The notes under the pieces are model-generated. The model searched no databases. It saw only the letters and a program-made list of their open reading frames with translations, and had not been told where the DNA came from. A DNA stretch of 64,000 nucleotides from Tessaracoccus flavescens (GTDB lineage: Bacteria; Actinomycetota; Actinomycetes; Propionibacteriales; Propionibacteriaceae), in assembly GCF_001998865.1 (NCBI RefSeq), contig NZ_CP019607.1, positions 2,666,001 to 2,730,000 on the forward strand, given 5' to 3'. The position numbers and the translations under genes are program-made. Numbering within the stretch: position 1 is the stretch's first letter; the number at the start of each line of letters is the position of its first letter. Of this stretch, positions 29,238 to 39,960 are shown piece after piece.

Positions 29238-30494
29238 GTGGCACGGAGCTCAACTAAGCCTCGAACCGTCGCGATCGACGTCGACGCGGTCGGCGAACCG
29301 CAGCCGCGTCAATGGCCGTGGCCGTGGTACGTCGCGGCTGTTGTCGGACCGGTCGCGGTGCTGCTAGCGGGCTGGATCGTGCTCAGCGGGCTCGCCGCCG
29401 TCGGCTGGCTCACCTCGCCTGACACCCAGCTGTCGTCAGCCCTGTCGCTCTCGACGCGGCTGCTCCTCCTCGCGCACGGCACCCCGGTCGACATCGGCGG
29501 CCTTCCCGTCTCGATCATCCCCCTCGGCCTGACCCTGCTGCTGGTCTTCCTCGCCATCCCCGTCGCCTCACTCGCTGCCCGCCAGGCGGCGGGCGCGAAC
29601 GCCGACGCCGACGACACCGGAAAGCTGTGGGTCGACGGTGAGACGATCGTCGTGCGGGTCGCCGGGATCTTCGCAGGCGTGTACGCCGTCTGCGTGGTGC
29701 TCCTCGCGGCGCTGATGGGCTCCCTCGGCCTCCAGGCGGTCGTCGGCGGCATCGCCGTCGGGGCCGTCGCGGGGCTGTGGGGCGCGGCGCGCGGCGTCGG
29801 ATTCGACCCGACCGAGCGCTGGCCCCAGTGGCTGCGCAGCGTCCCGCGCGCCATCGGTGCCGCCCTGCTCGTGGTCGTTGCCGGTGGCTCGGCGCTGCTG
29901 ACCATCGCGTTGATCGCCGGACGCGAGCGCGTGATCGCCATCGGCGACCAGCTAGACGGCGGCGCCGTCGGGGTCGTCCTGCTGACCGCGCTGCACCTCA
30001 TCTATCTGCCCAACTTCTTGCTCGCCTGCGCCTCGTGGGTTCTGGGGGCAGGCGTCACGGTCGGCGACGGATCCCTGCTGACGATCGCCTCCTCCGACGT
30101 GGGGCTGCTCCCGGCGCTGCCCATCTTCGGGATCGTCCCCGAGAACGGGGCCGGATCCGGGGCGAACTACTGGTGGCTCGCCGTCGGTGCGCTTGCCGGG
30201 GCCGTCGCCGCGCTCGTCGTCACGCTCAGCAGGCCGCGCGCCCGGTTCGACGAGACGGCCCTGGTCGGCGCCCTCCCGGGAGTCGTCGCGGGCGGTTTCG
30301 TCGTGCTCGCCTGCGCGCTCGGGTCGGGTGGGCTCGGCGTCGAGCGGTTGACCCACCTCGGCGCCCGGATCCCCGAGCTCGCGATCTTCGCCCCCACGAT
30401 CCTCGGACTCTCGGGGATGCTCGTCGGCCTCGTGCTCGGCCTGCTGCGCAGGCCGGAGGCGCACGACGAGGCGCAGGAGGACGCGAACGCGTAG
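29238..30494 (+). CDS. perM: DUF6350/PerM-family polytopic membrane protein
   Basis: A 418-residue protein with about 10-12 helices. Its position immediately before purN-purH is the same as mycobacterial PerM (Rv0955), a membrane protein linked to cell-division stability and stress survival. The match rests on topology, length and synteny more than on motifs. GTG 29238 follows AAGGGAAG. Its TAG stop lies inside the purN -10 box. Confidence 0.75.
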   Translation: MARSSTKPRTVAIDVDAVGEPQPRQWPWPWYVAAVVGPVAVLLAGWIVLSGLAAVGWLTSPDTQLSSALSLSTRLLLLAHGTPVDIGGLPVSIIPLGLTLLLVFLAIPVASLAARQAAGANADADDTGKLWVDGETIVVRVAGIFAGVYAVCVVLLAALMGSLGLQAVVGGIAVGAVAGLWGAARGVGFDPTERWPQWLRSVPRAIGAALLVVVAGGSALLTIALIAGRERVIAIGDQLDGGAVGVVLLTALHLIYLPNFLLACASWVLGAGVTVGDGSLLTIASSDVGLLPALPIFGIVPENGAGSGANYWWLAVGALAGAVAALVVTLSRPRARFDETALVGALPGVVAGGFVVLACALGSGGLGVERLTHLGARIPELAIFAPTILGLSGMLVGLVLGLLRRPEAHDEAQEDANA

Positions 30495-30497
30495 GGT
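30492..30497 (+). promoter_or_regulatory. purN -10 box (leaderless type)
   Basis: TAGGGT begins at the perM stop codon and ends 7 nt before the purN GTG (30505), and there is no Shine-Dalgarno sequence. It suggests that purNH can be transcribed independently of perM. Confidence 0.5.
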
Positions 30498-30504
30498 TGG
30501 CCCG

Positions 30505-31076
30505 GTGAGAACCCACGTCGTCGTCCTCCTCTCGGGTTCGGGCACCCTGTGCCAGGCCCTCCTCGACGCCATCGACGCCGGTGAGGTCGACGCCCGGGTC
30601 GTGGCCGTCGTCTCCGACCAGGCGGATGCCAAAGGCCTCGACCGGGCCCGCGCGCACGGCATCCCCGCGGTGGCGCACCCCTTCACCCGCGGCGGCGACC
30701 GCGCCGCCTGGGACGCCGAGCTCGCCGAGATCGTCGCCCGGTTCGAGCCCGACCTCGTCGCCTCCGCGGGCTTCATGAAGCTGCTCGGCCCGGCCTTCCT
30801 CGAGCGCTTCGGTGGTCGCACCATCAACACCCATCCCGCGCTGCTGCCGAGTTTCCCCGGCATGCACGGCCCACGCGACGCGCTGCGCGCCGGAGTCAAG
30901 GTCTCGGGTGCGACGGTCTTCGTCGTCGACGCCGGGATCGACACCGGTAGGATCCTGCTGCAGGGCGCGGTCGACGTGCTGCCGGATGACGACGTCGACG
31001 CGCTCCACGAACGCATCAAGGTGGTCGAACGCCGCCTCCTCATCCAGGCTGTCTCCGAATGGAAGAAGGAAACCCA

Positions 31077-31080
<4 letters not shown>
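30505..31080 (+). CDS. purN: Phosphoribosylglycinamide formyltransferase
   Basis: Third step of purine synthesis: transfers formyl from 10-formyl-THF to GAR. At 191 residues it is the usual size. The phosphate loop is [13 protein letters not shown] (8-20), the catalytic N108 and H110 lie in [13 protein letters not shown], and the conserved Asp is in VDAGIDTG. It overlaps purH by GTGA. The family usually reads GSGTNLQAL; here Leu-Cys replaces Asn-Leu, a mild deviation. Confidence 0.95.
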
Positions 31081-32636
<1,556 letters not shown>

Positions 32637-32646
32637 GGAGCCGACC

Positions 32647-33501
32647 GTGACCGCCCAGAAGCTTGACGGCAAGGCCACCGCCGCCGCGATCAAGGCCGAA
32701 TTGACCACCCGCGTCGCGGCCCTGCGCGAGCACGGCGTCGTCCCGGGACTCGCCACCGTGCTCGTCGGCAGTGATCCCGCGAGCCAGAACTACGTCCGGA
32801 TGAAGCATCGCGACTGTGAAGAGGTCGGCATCGCATCGATCCAGGTCGAGCTCCCCGAGGACACCACCGCCGACCAGCTCCGCGAAGCCATCGAGGGGCT
32901 GAACGCCGATCCGGCGTGCACCGGCTACATCGTGCAGCTGCCCATCCCGCGCCACCTCGACGAGAACTGGGCGCTCAGCCTGATCGACCCGGACAAGGAT
33001 GCGGACGGCCTGCACCCGATCAACCTCGGGCGGCTCGTGCTGAACGAGCCCGCGACGCTCCCGTGCACCCCGCGCGGCATCGTCGAGCTGCTGCGGCGTC
33101 ACGACGTCGAGCTCAACGGGGCCGAGGTCGTCGTGGTGGGCCGCGGGATCACCGTCGGTCGCCCGCTCGGGCTGATCCTGACCCGTCGCAGCGAGAACTC
33201 CACCGTGACGCTCTGTCACACCGGAACCCGCGACCTCGCCGAGCACACCCGGAAGGCCGACGTCGTCGTGGCTGCCGCGGGCGTGCCGCACATGATCACG
33301 GCCGACATGATCCGCGAGGGGGCGGCGCTCGTCGACGTCGGCGTGAGCCGGGTCGACGGGAAGACCACCGGTGACCTCGCCCCCGACGTGTGGGACAAGG
33401 CAGGCTGGGTCACGCCAAACCCGGGAGGCGTCGGCCCCATGACGCGCGCGATGCTGCTCAGCAACGTCGTCGACCGCGCGGAAGGCCTCAATGCCCGATA
33501 A
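32647..33501 (+). CDS. folD: Methylene-THF dehydrogenase / methenyl-THF cyclohydrolase
   Basis: A 284-residue bifunctional folate enzyme making 10-formyl-THF for PurN and PurH. The catalytic Y49 and K53 are in YVRMK, the conserved [12 protein letters not shown] segment is at about 98-122, and the NADP loop is GRGITVGRP. The terminal PGGVGPMT is intact. GTG 32647 follows GAGGAG. It overlaps the DUF3017 gene by 11 nt. Confidence 0.96.
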   Translation: MTAQKLDGKATAAAIKAELTTRVAALREHGVVPGLATVLVGSDPASQNYVRMKHRDCEEVGIASIQVELPEDTTADQLREAIEGLNADPACTGYIVQLPIPRHLDENWALSLIDPDKDADGLHPINLGRLVLNEPATLPCTPRGIVELLRRHDVELNGAEVVVVGRGITVGRPLGLILTRRSENSTVTLCHTGTRDLAEHTRKADVVVAAAGVPHMITADMIREGAALVDVGVSRVDGKTTGDLAPDVWDKAGWVTPNPGGVGPMTRAMLLSNVVDRAEGLNAR

Positions 33502-33781
33502 GCCGGACAGGCCGGCGGACTCGTACCCGTCGAACCCGTGGCCACTGATCATCGTGGTGGCCGTGGTGCTCGCTGCGGTCGTGTTCGCCGCGCTCGGCTT
33601 CTGGCGCCGCTCCGCCCTGCTTTTCGCGGCCGCGCTCGGCCTCGGCGCTGTGCTGCGGCTCGTGCTTCCCCGCCGGATCGCGGGCCTGCTCGTCGTGCGT
33701 CGGCGCTGGATCGACGTCACGGTGATGGCCGTCATGGCGATCGCGACGGCGGCGATCGCCTTCATCGTCCCCGGAAGCTGA
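33491..33781 (+). CDS. DUF3017 membrane protein
   Basis: A 96-residue protein with three helices (about 17-38, 41-58 and 74-93) and a basic loop, matching the DUF3017 family that routinely follows folD in actinobacteria. Function unknown. ATG 33491 lies inside folD (11-nt overlap), so translation is coupled. Confidence 0.85.
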   Translation: MPDKPDRPADSYPSNPWPLIIVVAVVLAAVVFAALGFWRRSALLFAAALGLGAVLRLVLPRRIAGLLVVRRRWIDVTVMAVMAIATAAIAFIVPGS

Positions 33782-33791
33782 GCCTCCGACC

Positions 33792-34142
33792 ATGGGCGAC
33801 GAGGCGCTGGACGGGCTCCGCGAGCGGCATCGTCGACTTGACGCTGCCCTCACCGCTGCGGCCGAGCGCTTTGACGAGTTCTCCCAAGCGGCGCGGGGTA
33901 GCGGGCTGACGGTCGACGTGATCGCCGCAGAGTTCGGCCTCTCGCGCGGGTTCGTGGCGGCGCTGGTGTCCGGTGCCGGGTTCGAGGAGGCGCTGCGCGC
34001 CCTGGTCGCGGAGCCGGCTCACGAGCGGGTCGATCAGGTCGTCACCAGGGACGGGGTGGTCTCCTATCTGACCACCGACGCCGACCTCGTCCCCGACGGC
34101 GCGGACTGGGCCGTCGGCTGGATCGAGACCGACCGGGACTGA
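33792..34142 (+). CDS. Hypothetical 116-residue soluble protein
   Basis: An acidic protein. The central segment LTVDVIAAEFGLSRGFVAALVSGAGFEEAL resembles a helix-turn-helix, followed by a short beta-rich C-terminus. ATG 33792 lies 10 nt after the DUF3017 stop, with a weak ribosome site, so it is likely the last gene of the purN-purH-folD operon. I recognise no family. Confidence 0.6.
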   Translation: MGDEALDGLRERHRRLDAALTAAAERFDEFSQAARGSGLTVDVIAAEFGLSRGFVAALVSGAGFEEALRALVAEPAHERVDQVVTRDGVVSYLTTDADLVPDGADWAVGWIETDRD

Positions 34143-34154
34143 GCGGGCAGGGCC

Positions 34155-34184
34155 GGGCCCCGGCGCCGCTGCGCCGGGGCCCGG
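34155..34184. terminator. Terminator between the pur/fol operon and the deacetylase gene
   Basis: CGGGCCCCGGCGC (34155-34167) pairs with 34172-34184 around a CGCT loop. It lies between convergent genes. Confidence 0.8.
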
Positions 34185-34197
34185 AATCAGGGTGTGG

Positions 34198-37100
34198 TCA
34201 GGCCGACTTCGGCATGAACAGCACCAGGTTGTTGAAGACCCACTGGTTCTCCTGGCTGAACGTGTACCCACCCCCAGCCTTCGGGGTCGCCTTGTACACC
34301 GTCGCATTGACGTAGGAGCGGCAGCCGTCACGGCCGGTCGCGGGGGTGTCGCACTCAGTGCGCCACTTCCTGCCGTCCGAGGCGGTCCACGAGCCGGTCA
34401 CGCCGAGCGGGTTGCCCGCCCACTGTTCCCGCTTCATGTACGGGAGGTAGGTCAGGTTGTTGAACGCCCAGTCCTGTTTCACGACGAAGGAGTCGCCGCT
34501 GCGCTGGACCGTCGTGGCCCAGATGCTCGTGCGGCAGCGCTGCGTCTGCGAGTAGGCCTCACACTCGGTGAACCAACGCCGCCCGTTGAGGTCGTGGTAG
34601 CCGGGAAGGGTGTAGGGAGCCGATGGCTCGAACTTCCACGGCTTGGACGGCGTGGGCATCGGGGACGGCGTCGGCTTGGCGGTCGGCGTCGGCTTCGGCG
34701 TGGGGGTCGGCTTCGGGGTCGAGGTGTCCTTGACCACCGGATACTGCCAGGCCTGGACCTTCCCGTCCTTGTCCTGGAACGAGACGAGCAGGGTGCCCTC
34801 GTCGGCGAGCGCCGCGAACGCCTCCTTCCCGAGCTTCAGCCTCACCTTGCTCGAGCCGACCTTCACCTCGGCCGTCGTGCTAGCGAGCACCCGTCCACCC
34901 ATGTCGTCGCCCCAGGGGGCGGCGGTGATGTCGTCGGGTGAACAGGTCGAGAAGCCGAGCTCGTCGCCCTCGCAGCTGGTGATCCACACGGGCACCATCC
35001 CGAGGTCGCCGTGCCACGCGAATGCCCGCAAGGTTCCCGCGGCCGTGCTGGTCACGTCGAACGTGGCCTGGGCCTGGTTGAGCGACACGGAGTCGATCTT
35101 CAGGGCATGCGATGCGTCCAGACCGGAGATCGTCACACCACGGGTGGCCGACTGGTGGATCGTCTGCGGAGACTCGACCCCCATCAAGGCCGTGTCCGGG
35201 ATGATCGGGTCGGACGGCGTGGTCGGCCGGTCGGCGGGCGCCGTGTAGCCGTCGAGGTAGGCGTGACCCCAGCGGTACGGCTCGGACTGCTGGCTGCCGA
35301 AAGGCGACCAGGCGGTACGGGTCTTGCCGATGTAGGTCGTCACGTCGGAGTCGTAGGGGGTCACGTTGAGGCCCAGGTACTTCGGGTCAACCTCGTTGTC
35401 CGCCTGGGCCCCGGTCGGAGCCTTGCCCGTCACGACCGCCGCGGGCAGGTTCGCCAGCGGGATCTTGGTCTCGACGGTGTAGCTGCCACCCTCGTAGGTG
35501 CCGTCGGAGGTGCGCGTGACCTTGACGCCGACCGTCTGGCCGGGCGAGTTCGGGGCGTCCTCGATGGTGTCGGCGAGCGGACCTGACGAGAAGCCCTGGT
35601 GGTTGTCGGCGTCGCGGCTCCAGCACGGGCCGTCCGGACCGTTGCCCGCGGCGCCGGACGCGTCGTCGGTGTAGGGCAGGATGCCCGACTTGAACGTCGT
35701 CGACGTGTCGCGCGAGCCGCCCATCGGATCGAGCAGCACCTCGACGGAGTCGACGAGCCAGTGCCCGAAGCAGCGCTCCGGCGGGGCGGCGGCGCTCACC
35801 TTGTCGTCGACGACGGTGGCCACGACGTAGAGGTCGTCCCCGTTCCACGACATGCGAAGCGTGCTTCCCTTTCCGCAGTCGGTCCCGTCCGGCGCGCAGT
35901 CGGCACCCTCCCACTTGCGGCCGATGTCGAGCGCCGGCCCGTAGGAGTCGTCGGCGACGCCGTCGACGGTTGGCGCGGTTCCGGCCTCCGGGATGACGGT
36001 GGTGGGAACGACGTAGAGCTTCAGCACCTCGGAGCTCGTCGAGCCGGGTGCCGTCGTGGTGATGGTGATGTTGGCGTTCACTCCGGCGGCTGCGGTCGGG
36101 TCGGTGTGGGTGACGACGAAGTCGACGGTGGTCCCGGCCCCGGCGGCGAGGTTGCTGTAGGGCTTGCTCGTCGCGTCGGCGGTCATCCCGGCGGGAAGGC
36201 TCAGCGACACCTCGCCCGACTGGGCGGCGTTGGTGCGGTTGCTGACCACGACGGGAACGGTGATCGACTCCCCGGCGCCGATCTGACGCTCGGCGTTGGA
36301 GCGGCCGCCGACGTTGGTGAACTCTTCGGCCCACTGGTCGTACTCCGCGTAGTTGCCCCAGCGCTGGAAGCGGCCCTCGACGCCGGCGACCAGCTCGATC
36401 CGGGTGTCGGTGTAGGCGGTGACCGATCCGTTGCTGAACGTCGCCGAGATCGGGTAACGCTTCAGGGCGCTGTCCGCGGCAGGGGTGACGGTCAGGGTGA
36501 CCGACGAGGAGTCGGCCTCCGTGATCGGGCCGAGCTTGACGTCGCCGGAGACCTGCCAGCCTTCCGGCAGTTTGAGGGTGACGTCGCCTGCGGCGATGGT
36601 GCCCTTGCCCGAGCGGGCGGTGACGGTGACCTCGAAGGGGACCCCTGGCGCCTGGAAGTAGTCGTCCGTGGTCAGGGAGTAGGTCGACCCGAGCGGCATG
36701 CCTCCGGGGTCGGGCAGGACGGAGCCGTAGAGAAGTGCGTCGTCCTTGGCGTTGCCTGCCGAGCCGTTGGGCTGGAAGGGCACGACGGACTGGGCGATGC
36801 CGTAGCGCAGGCACTGGGGATCGTAGACGCCGGTGAACTTGGGTCGCGCCTGGGTGGCGTGGACCATGAAGCCCTCGCGGCCCGTCTGCGCCCACGTCAT
36901 GGCCGACCCTGCGGGCTTGCCCTGGACGTTGCCCTCGAACCAGGTGTAGGGGGAGTCGTAGCCGCTCCAGGTGCCCACCACCGTGAACGGGTTCTCCGCC
37001 GCGGGCGTGTAGCCGGCGTTGCAGTCGGGGGCCATGGTGCCACCGGTTCCGGTGGTCACGCCGCCGGAGGTGATCGTCTTGACCTGCCAGGTGTCGACGG

Positions 37101-37722
37101 CGTCGGGCCCGGTCAGCTGCTCCGGGAACCTGGTCGGATCGGCCGCCATGGCCGCCGCCTCCCAGATCACGCGACCGGCGTACTGGTGGTTGCCGTGGCC
37201 GACGGCCATCGACGGCGAGAAGCCGACCAGCACGTCCGGCTGGGTCTGGCGGATCACGTGCACGACCTGGCGCTGGATGCGCTCGGAGCCCCAGACCTCC
37301 TCGGTGAGGGCGGCGCTGGTGTTGTAGAAGAAGTCGACCGCGTCGATGTTGTAGATGTCGAGGGTGCCCGACCGGTAGTGGGAGGCGCGGTCCTCGTTCT
37401 CGCGACGCAGGCCGAGATCCGGACCGGCCTCGTCGCCGACGGAGTTGGAGCCGCCCTCGCCGCGGGTGAGCATGATGATGCCGCACTGGACGTCGTACTT
37501 GTCGTGCCAGACGCCGCATGGTGTGATGAACGACGCGTCGTCGTCGGGATGGGCCCACAGGCCCATGACGTCGATCTTGCTCGGGTTCACCTCGGTCGTG
37601 ACCGACGGTTCACCGACCTTGAGTCTCTGGTCGTCCGCCGACGCCGGTGTCGCCATCGAGAATCCGATGACGAGAGCGCCGGCGAGGGCGATCAGCCGTC
37701 TGCCGAGTGATGGGGCCTTCAT
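34198..37722 (-). CDS. Secreted multidomain PIG-L/LmbE-like deacetylase with C-terminal repeats
   Basis: A 1174-residue exported protein. The signal peptide is at about 1-29 (cleavage after ATPASA). The PIG-L/LmbE domain spans about 50-330, with the metal motif AHPDDD (57-62), GEGGSN (88-93) and the HGNH zinc histidine (176-179). NEW3-like beta domains lie at about 365-590, a CBM9-like carbohydrate-binding domain at about 590-790, and a further beta region extends to about 985. A Thr/Pro/Lys linker (about 997-1027) and two tandem repeats of about 60 residues, each with GRxWxTEC and W(A/V)FNNL, end the protein. It probably removes N-acetyl groups from an extracellular glycan and binds it through the CBM. 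It lies beside a sugar importer, PfkB and GH4 genes. A 16-codon ORF precedes it in the same frame. Confidence 0.82.
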   Translation of the reverse strand: MKAPSLGRRLIALAGALVIGFSMATPASADDQRLKVGEPSVTTEVNPSKIDVMGLWAHPDDDASFITPCGVWHDKYDVQCGIIMLTRGEGGSNSVGDEAGPDLGLRRENEDRASHYRSGTLDIYNIDAVDFFYNTSAALTEEVWGSERIQRQVVHVIRQTQPDVLVGFSPSMAVGHGNHQYAGRVIWEAAAMAADPTRFPEQLTGPDAVDTWQVKTITSGGVTTGTGGTMAPDCNAGYTPAAENPFTVVGTWSGYDSPYTWFEGNVQGKPAGSAMTWAQTGREGFMVHATQARPKFTGVYDPQCLRYGIAQSVVPFQPNGSAGNAKDDALLYGSVLPDPGGMPLGSTYSLTTDDYFQAPGVPFEVTVTARSGKGTIAAGDVTLKLPEGWQVSGDVKLGPITEADSSSVTLTVTPAADSALKRYPISATFSNGSVTAYTDTRIELVAGVEGRFQRWGNYAEYDQWAEEFTNVGGRSNAERQIGAGESITVPVVVSNRTNAAQSGEVSLSLPAGMTADATSKPYSNLAAGAGTTVDFVVTHTDPTAAAGVNANITITTTAPGSTSSEVLKLYVVPTTVIPEAGTAPTVDGVADDSYGPALDIGRKWEGADCAPDGTDCGKGSTLRMSWNGDDLYVVATVVDDKVSAAAPPERCFGHWLVDSVEVLLDPMGGSRDTSTTFKSGILPYTDDASGAAGNGPDGPCWSRDADNHQGFSSGPLADTIEDAPNSPGQTVGVKVTRTSDGTYEGGSYTVETKIPLANLPAAVVTGKAPTGAQADNEVDPKYLGLNVTPYDSDVTTYIGKTRTAWSPFGSQQSEPYRWGHAYLDGYTAPADRPTTPSDPIIPDTALMGVESPQTIHQSATRGVTISGLDASHALKIDSVSLNQAQATFDVTSTAAGTLRAFAWHGDLGMVPVWITSCEGDELGFSTCSPDDITAAPWGDDMGGRVLASTTAEVKVGSSKVRLKLGKEAFAALADEGTLLVSFQDKDGKVQAWQYPVVKDTSTPKPTPTPKPTPTAKPTPSPMPTPSKPWKFEPSAPYTLPGYHDLNGRRWFTECEAYSQTQRCRTSIWATTVQRSGDSFVVKQDWAFNNLTYLPYMKREQWAGNPLGVTGSWTASDGRKWRTECDTPATGRDGCRSYVNATVYKATPKAGGGYTFSQENQWVFNNLVLFMPKSA

Positions 37723-37728
37723 GGGTGG

Positions 37729-37779
37729 TCAACCTCCGAACGCGGACCACTGTGTCCGCTGCGTTGCTTCCTGAGACAT
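37729..37779 (-). CDS. Possible 16-residue leader peptide upstream of the deacetylase
   Basis: ATG 37779 starts MSQEATQRTQWSAFGG followed by TGA, in the same frame as the deacetylase start at 37722. The GGAGG used by the main gene is inside its last codons. A promoter (TTGCTG, 17 bp, TAAGCT) ends 5 nt before this ATG, so the message would start close to it. Whether it is translated is unknown. Confidence 0.3.
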   Translation of the reverse strand: MSQEATQRTQWSAFGG

Positions 37780-37813
37780 GCGTCAGCTTAAGCAGATCTG
37801 ACGGGGTCAGCAA
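37777..37813 (-). promoter_or_regulatory. Promoter of the deacetylase gene with CTGACGCATG motif
   Basis: On the minus strand, TTGCTG (37808-37813), a 17-bp spacer and TAAGCT (37785-37790) are followed by GACGCATG. The decamer CTGACGCATG (37777-37786) recurs at the start of the DeoR gene (42326-42335). CTGAC-GGG-GTCAG (37798-37810) is a further small inverted repeat inside the spacer. Confidence 0.5.
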
Positions 37814-37907
37814 CGCTTTGATCGGATTTGACGCAAACCTATCGGAGCGCTGCGGTGCCAGCAGCGGACGCGGGTCGTCTGCAGAGCCTGTGGCCGGCCA
37901 TGGAAAT

Positions 37908-37914
37908 GAGCATT
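37908..37914. promoter_or_regulatory. TGAGCAT motif shared with the DeoR/ABC control region
   Basis: TGAGCAT lies inside AAATG-AG-CATTT, an imperfectly extended inverted repeat, in the 259-bp gap 37723-37981 between the kinase and deacetylase genes. The same heptamer occurs twice, 20 bp apart, at 42283-42309 (as ATGCTCA). The rest of the gap holds nothing else recognisable. Confidence 0.35.
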
Positions 37915-37981
37915 TTTCCGGGCTCGTTGCCGATGGCAGCGTTCACATCGCCGCCAGGGCGTGATGAACTCAAACAGACAC

Positions 37982-39154
37982 TCACTCAGCGGAGGCGGGG
38001 GCGGTCAGTCCCTCCGTGCGTCCGGGGCGGTAGCCGAGGTGCGAGGCGAGCGCGAACGTGCCCTCGGCGCGGCGGACTCCGTGCACCTCGTGGGTCGGGA
38101 TCAGGTCGCCGAGGAAGGCGTAGTCGCGGGCAACGTAGGCGGCGCGCAGGTCCCCTTCCGCGGCCTGGCGCGAGACGGTGCGCCACCAGTCGGCGATGTC
38201 GCCCCAGCCGGGCGCCGCAAGCGATCCGCCGAAGCGACGCACGGCCATCGAGGAGCTGAGCGAGGCGAAGCGCAACCGGGTCTCCAGCGGCCAGCCGGCA
38301 AGGGTGCCGAGCACGATCGAGGCCGCGAAGACGTCGCCGGCGCCGGTCGGGTCGATCGCCTCGACCGGGACGGCGGGGCAGTACGCCTCCTCGCCGGTGC
38401 TGCCGTCGATGGCGTAGCTTCCTCCGACGCCGTCGGTGACGACGGCGAGGGGCACCAGGTCGGCCAGCTTCCGCACCGCCTCGGTCGGACGGTCGGTGCG
38501 GGTGTAGCGCATCGCCTCGACGGCGTTGGGGGTGAACGCATGGCAGAACTCGAGCGGCGCGAGCGTCGCCTGGTCCCAGCGGCCCGTCTCGTCGAAGCCG
38601 ATGTCGGCGAACAGGAGCGTCCCGCGCTCGCGCAGCGCGCGCCAGTACTGCCCGGCCGAGCCCAGATCGATGGCGGCCGCGCGGGCGGAGGGTGCCTCGA
38701 GCAGGGCCGCGTCGAGCGACTCGGGGAGCTCGTGGGCGTGGGTGACCATGCCCCGGTCGCCGCTGAAGGCCATCGACACGGTGATCGCCGAGTGGAAGTT
38801 CGGGAACCGGCGGGAGGCGGACAGGTCGATGCGCTCGTCGTTGGAGAGCACGTCCCACATCCAGTCGGCGTAGGCGTCGTCGCCGAAGCCGGTGACAAGA
38901 CCGGTGCGCAGGCCCAGCCGTGCCGCCGCCGTCGCAAGGTTGGCGATGCCGCCCGGGCACGATCCCATCCCGCTGGAGTACAGCTCCTCACCCGGCTCGG
39001 GGAGGCGGGGGAGCCCGGCGAAGATCAGGTCGAAGAACAGCGGCCCGGTGGTGAGCACGTCCAGCGGCGGACCGTCGCCCGTGCGGGTGGCGGCCAGCGG
39101 GTCCCAGCTCCAGCACTGGTCGCACTTGGTCTCGTCGTGCACGTGATCGGTCAT
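37982..39154 (-). CDS. PfkB-family carbohydrate kinase with N-terminal His/Cys motif
   Basis: A 390-residue ribokinase-fold sugar kinase. The body is normal: GGIANLATAAARLG near 69-82, and the C-terminal signature DPTGAGDVFAASIVLG with its catalytic Asp near 290. Unusually, the first 30 residues carry H4-x-H6 and C11-x-x-C14 (HVHDETKCDQC), a possible metal site not part of the kinase fold. ATG 39154 overlaps the permease stop (ATGA), making it the last gene of the importer operon. It presumably phosphorylates the imported sugar. Confidence 0.85.
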   Translation of the reverse strand: MTDHVHDETKCDQCWSWDPLAATRTGDGPPLDVLTTGPLFFDLIFAGLPRLPEPGEELYSSGMGSCPGGIANLATAAARLGLRTGLVTGFGDDAYADWMWDVLSNDERIDLSASRRFPNFHSAITVSMAFSGDRGMVTHAHELPESLDAALLEAPSARAAAIDLGSAGQYWRALRERGTLLFADIGFDETGRWDQATLAPLEFCHAFTPNAVEAMRYTRTDRPTEAVRKLADLVPLAVVTDGVGGSYAIDGSTGEEAYCPAVPVEAIDPTGAGDVFAASIVLGTLAGWPLETRLRFASLSSSMAVRRFGGSLAAPGWGDIADWWRTVSRQAAEGDLRAAYVARDYAFLGDLIPTHEVHGVRRAEGTFALASHLGYRPGRTEGLTAPASAE

Positions 39155-39960
39155 TCCTTCGCAGCCCCCTCGAGCATGCCGTTGATGAAGTAGCGCTGCA
39201 GGAACAGGAACGCCACGATGATGGGTGCCGCGATGATGACGCCCGCGGCGGAGAGCAGCGCGTGGTCTGCGGTGTACTGGCCCTTGAAGATCGACAGGCC
39301 GAGCGGGGCTGTGCGCCACACCCCGGACGGGCTCATCACGAGCGGGATCAGGAACTCGTTCCAGGTCCACATGAACATCAGGACGGCGACCGTCGCGATC
39401 GAGGGCAGTGCAGGCGGGATCATGATCCGCCGCAGCGTCGTCCAGCCGCTGGAGCCGTCGATGGCGGCGGCCTCGATCAGGTTCGGCGGCATCGCCCGGA
39501 ACTGGCTGCGCATCCAGAAGGTGCCGAACGCGACCGACTGGGCGATCTGGGGCGCCGCGACGGCCCAGATCGTGTCGGTGAGCCCCAGCGTGCGCAGATC
39601 GAAGAACAGCGGGATCACGATGGCCTCGGCCGGCACCATCATGCCGAGCAGGAAGAGGTAGAACAGCAGCGTCGAACCGGGAAACCGCATGGTCCCGAAG
39701 GCGTAGCCGGCCAGGATCGACAGGACGAGCGCGACGCTGACCACCAGCAGCGCGACAAGCACCGAGTTGGTCAGGGCAGAGCCGAACTGGCCGAGCTGCC
39801 ACGCCTCGACGAAGTTCTCGAAGTGGAGGCCTTCGACGGTGACCCCGATCTTCGGGCCGAGCGCGGTGATGGCGATGGTGATGATCGGGAAGATCGCGTA
39901 CAGCGCGAAGATGGAAAGGATGACGTAGTTGAGTGTGCGCTCAGCGGCGGAGACCTTCAT
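39151..39960 (-). CDS. Sugar ABC transporter permease (MalG-like)
   Basis: A 269-residue CUT1 permease with six helices. The EAA loop EAAAIDGSSGWTTLRRIMIPPALP is near 163-186, where it contacts the ATPase. It overlaps both neighbours by 4 nt. No ATPase gene is in the operon, so it probably borrows a shared MsiK-like ATPase, as is usual for actinobacterial CUT1 importers. Confidence 0.92.
   Translation of the reverse strand: MKVSAAERTLNYVILSIFALYAIFPIITIAITALGPKIGVTVEGLHFENFVEAWQLGQFGSALTNSVLVALLVVSVALVLSILAGYAFGTMRFPGSTLLFYLFLLGMMVPAEAIVIPLFFDLRTLGLTDTIWAVAAPQIAQSVAFGTFWMRSQFRAMPPNLIEAAAIDGSSGWTTLRRIMIPPALPSIATVAVLMFMWTWNEFLIPLVMSPSGVWRTAPLGLSIFKGQYTADHALLSAAGVIIAAPIIVAFLFLQRYFINGMLEGAAKE

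Noticed and set aside
35599..37710. 703-codon plus-strand frame opposite the deacetylase
   Set aside because: Shadow frame. The minus-strand product has a signal peptide and recognisable domains.
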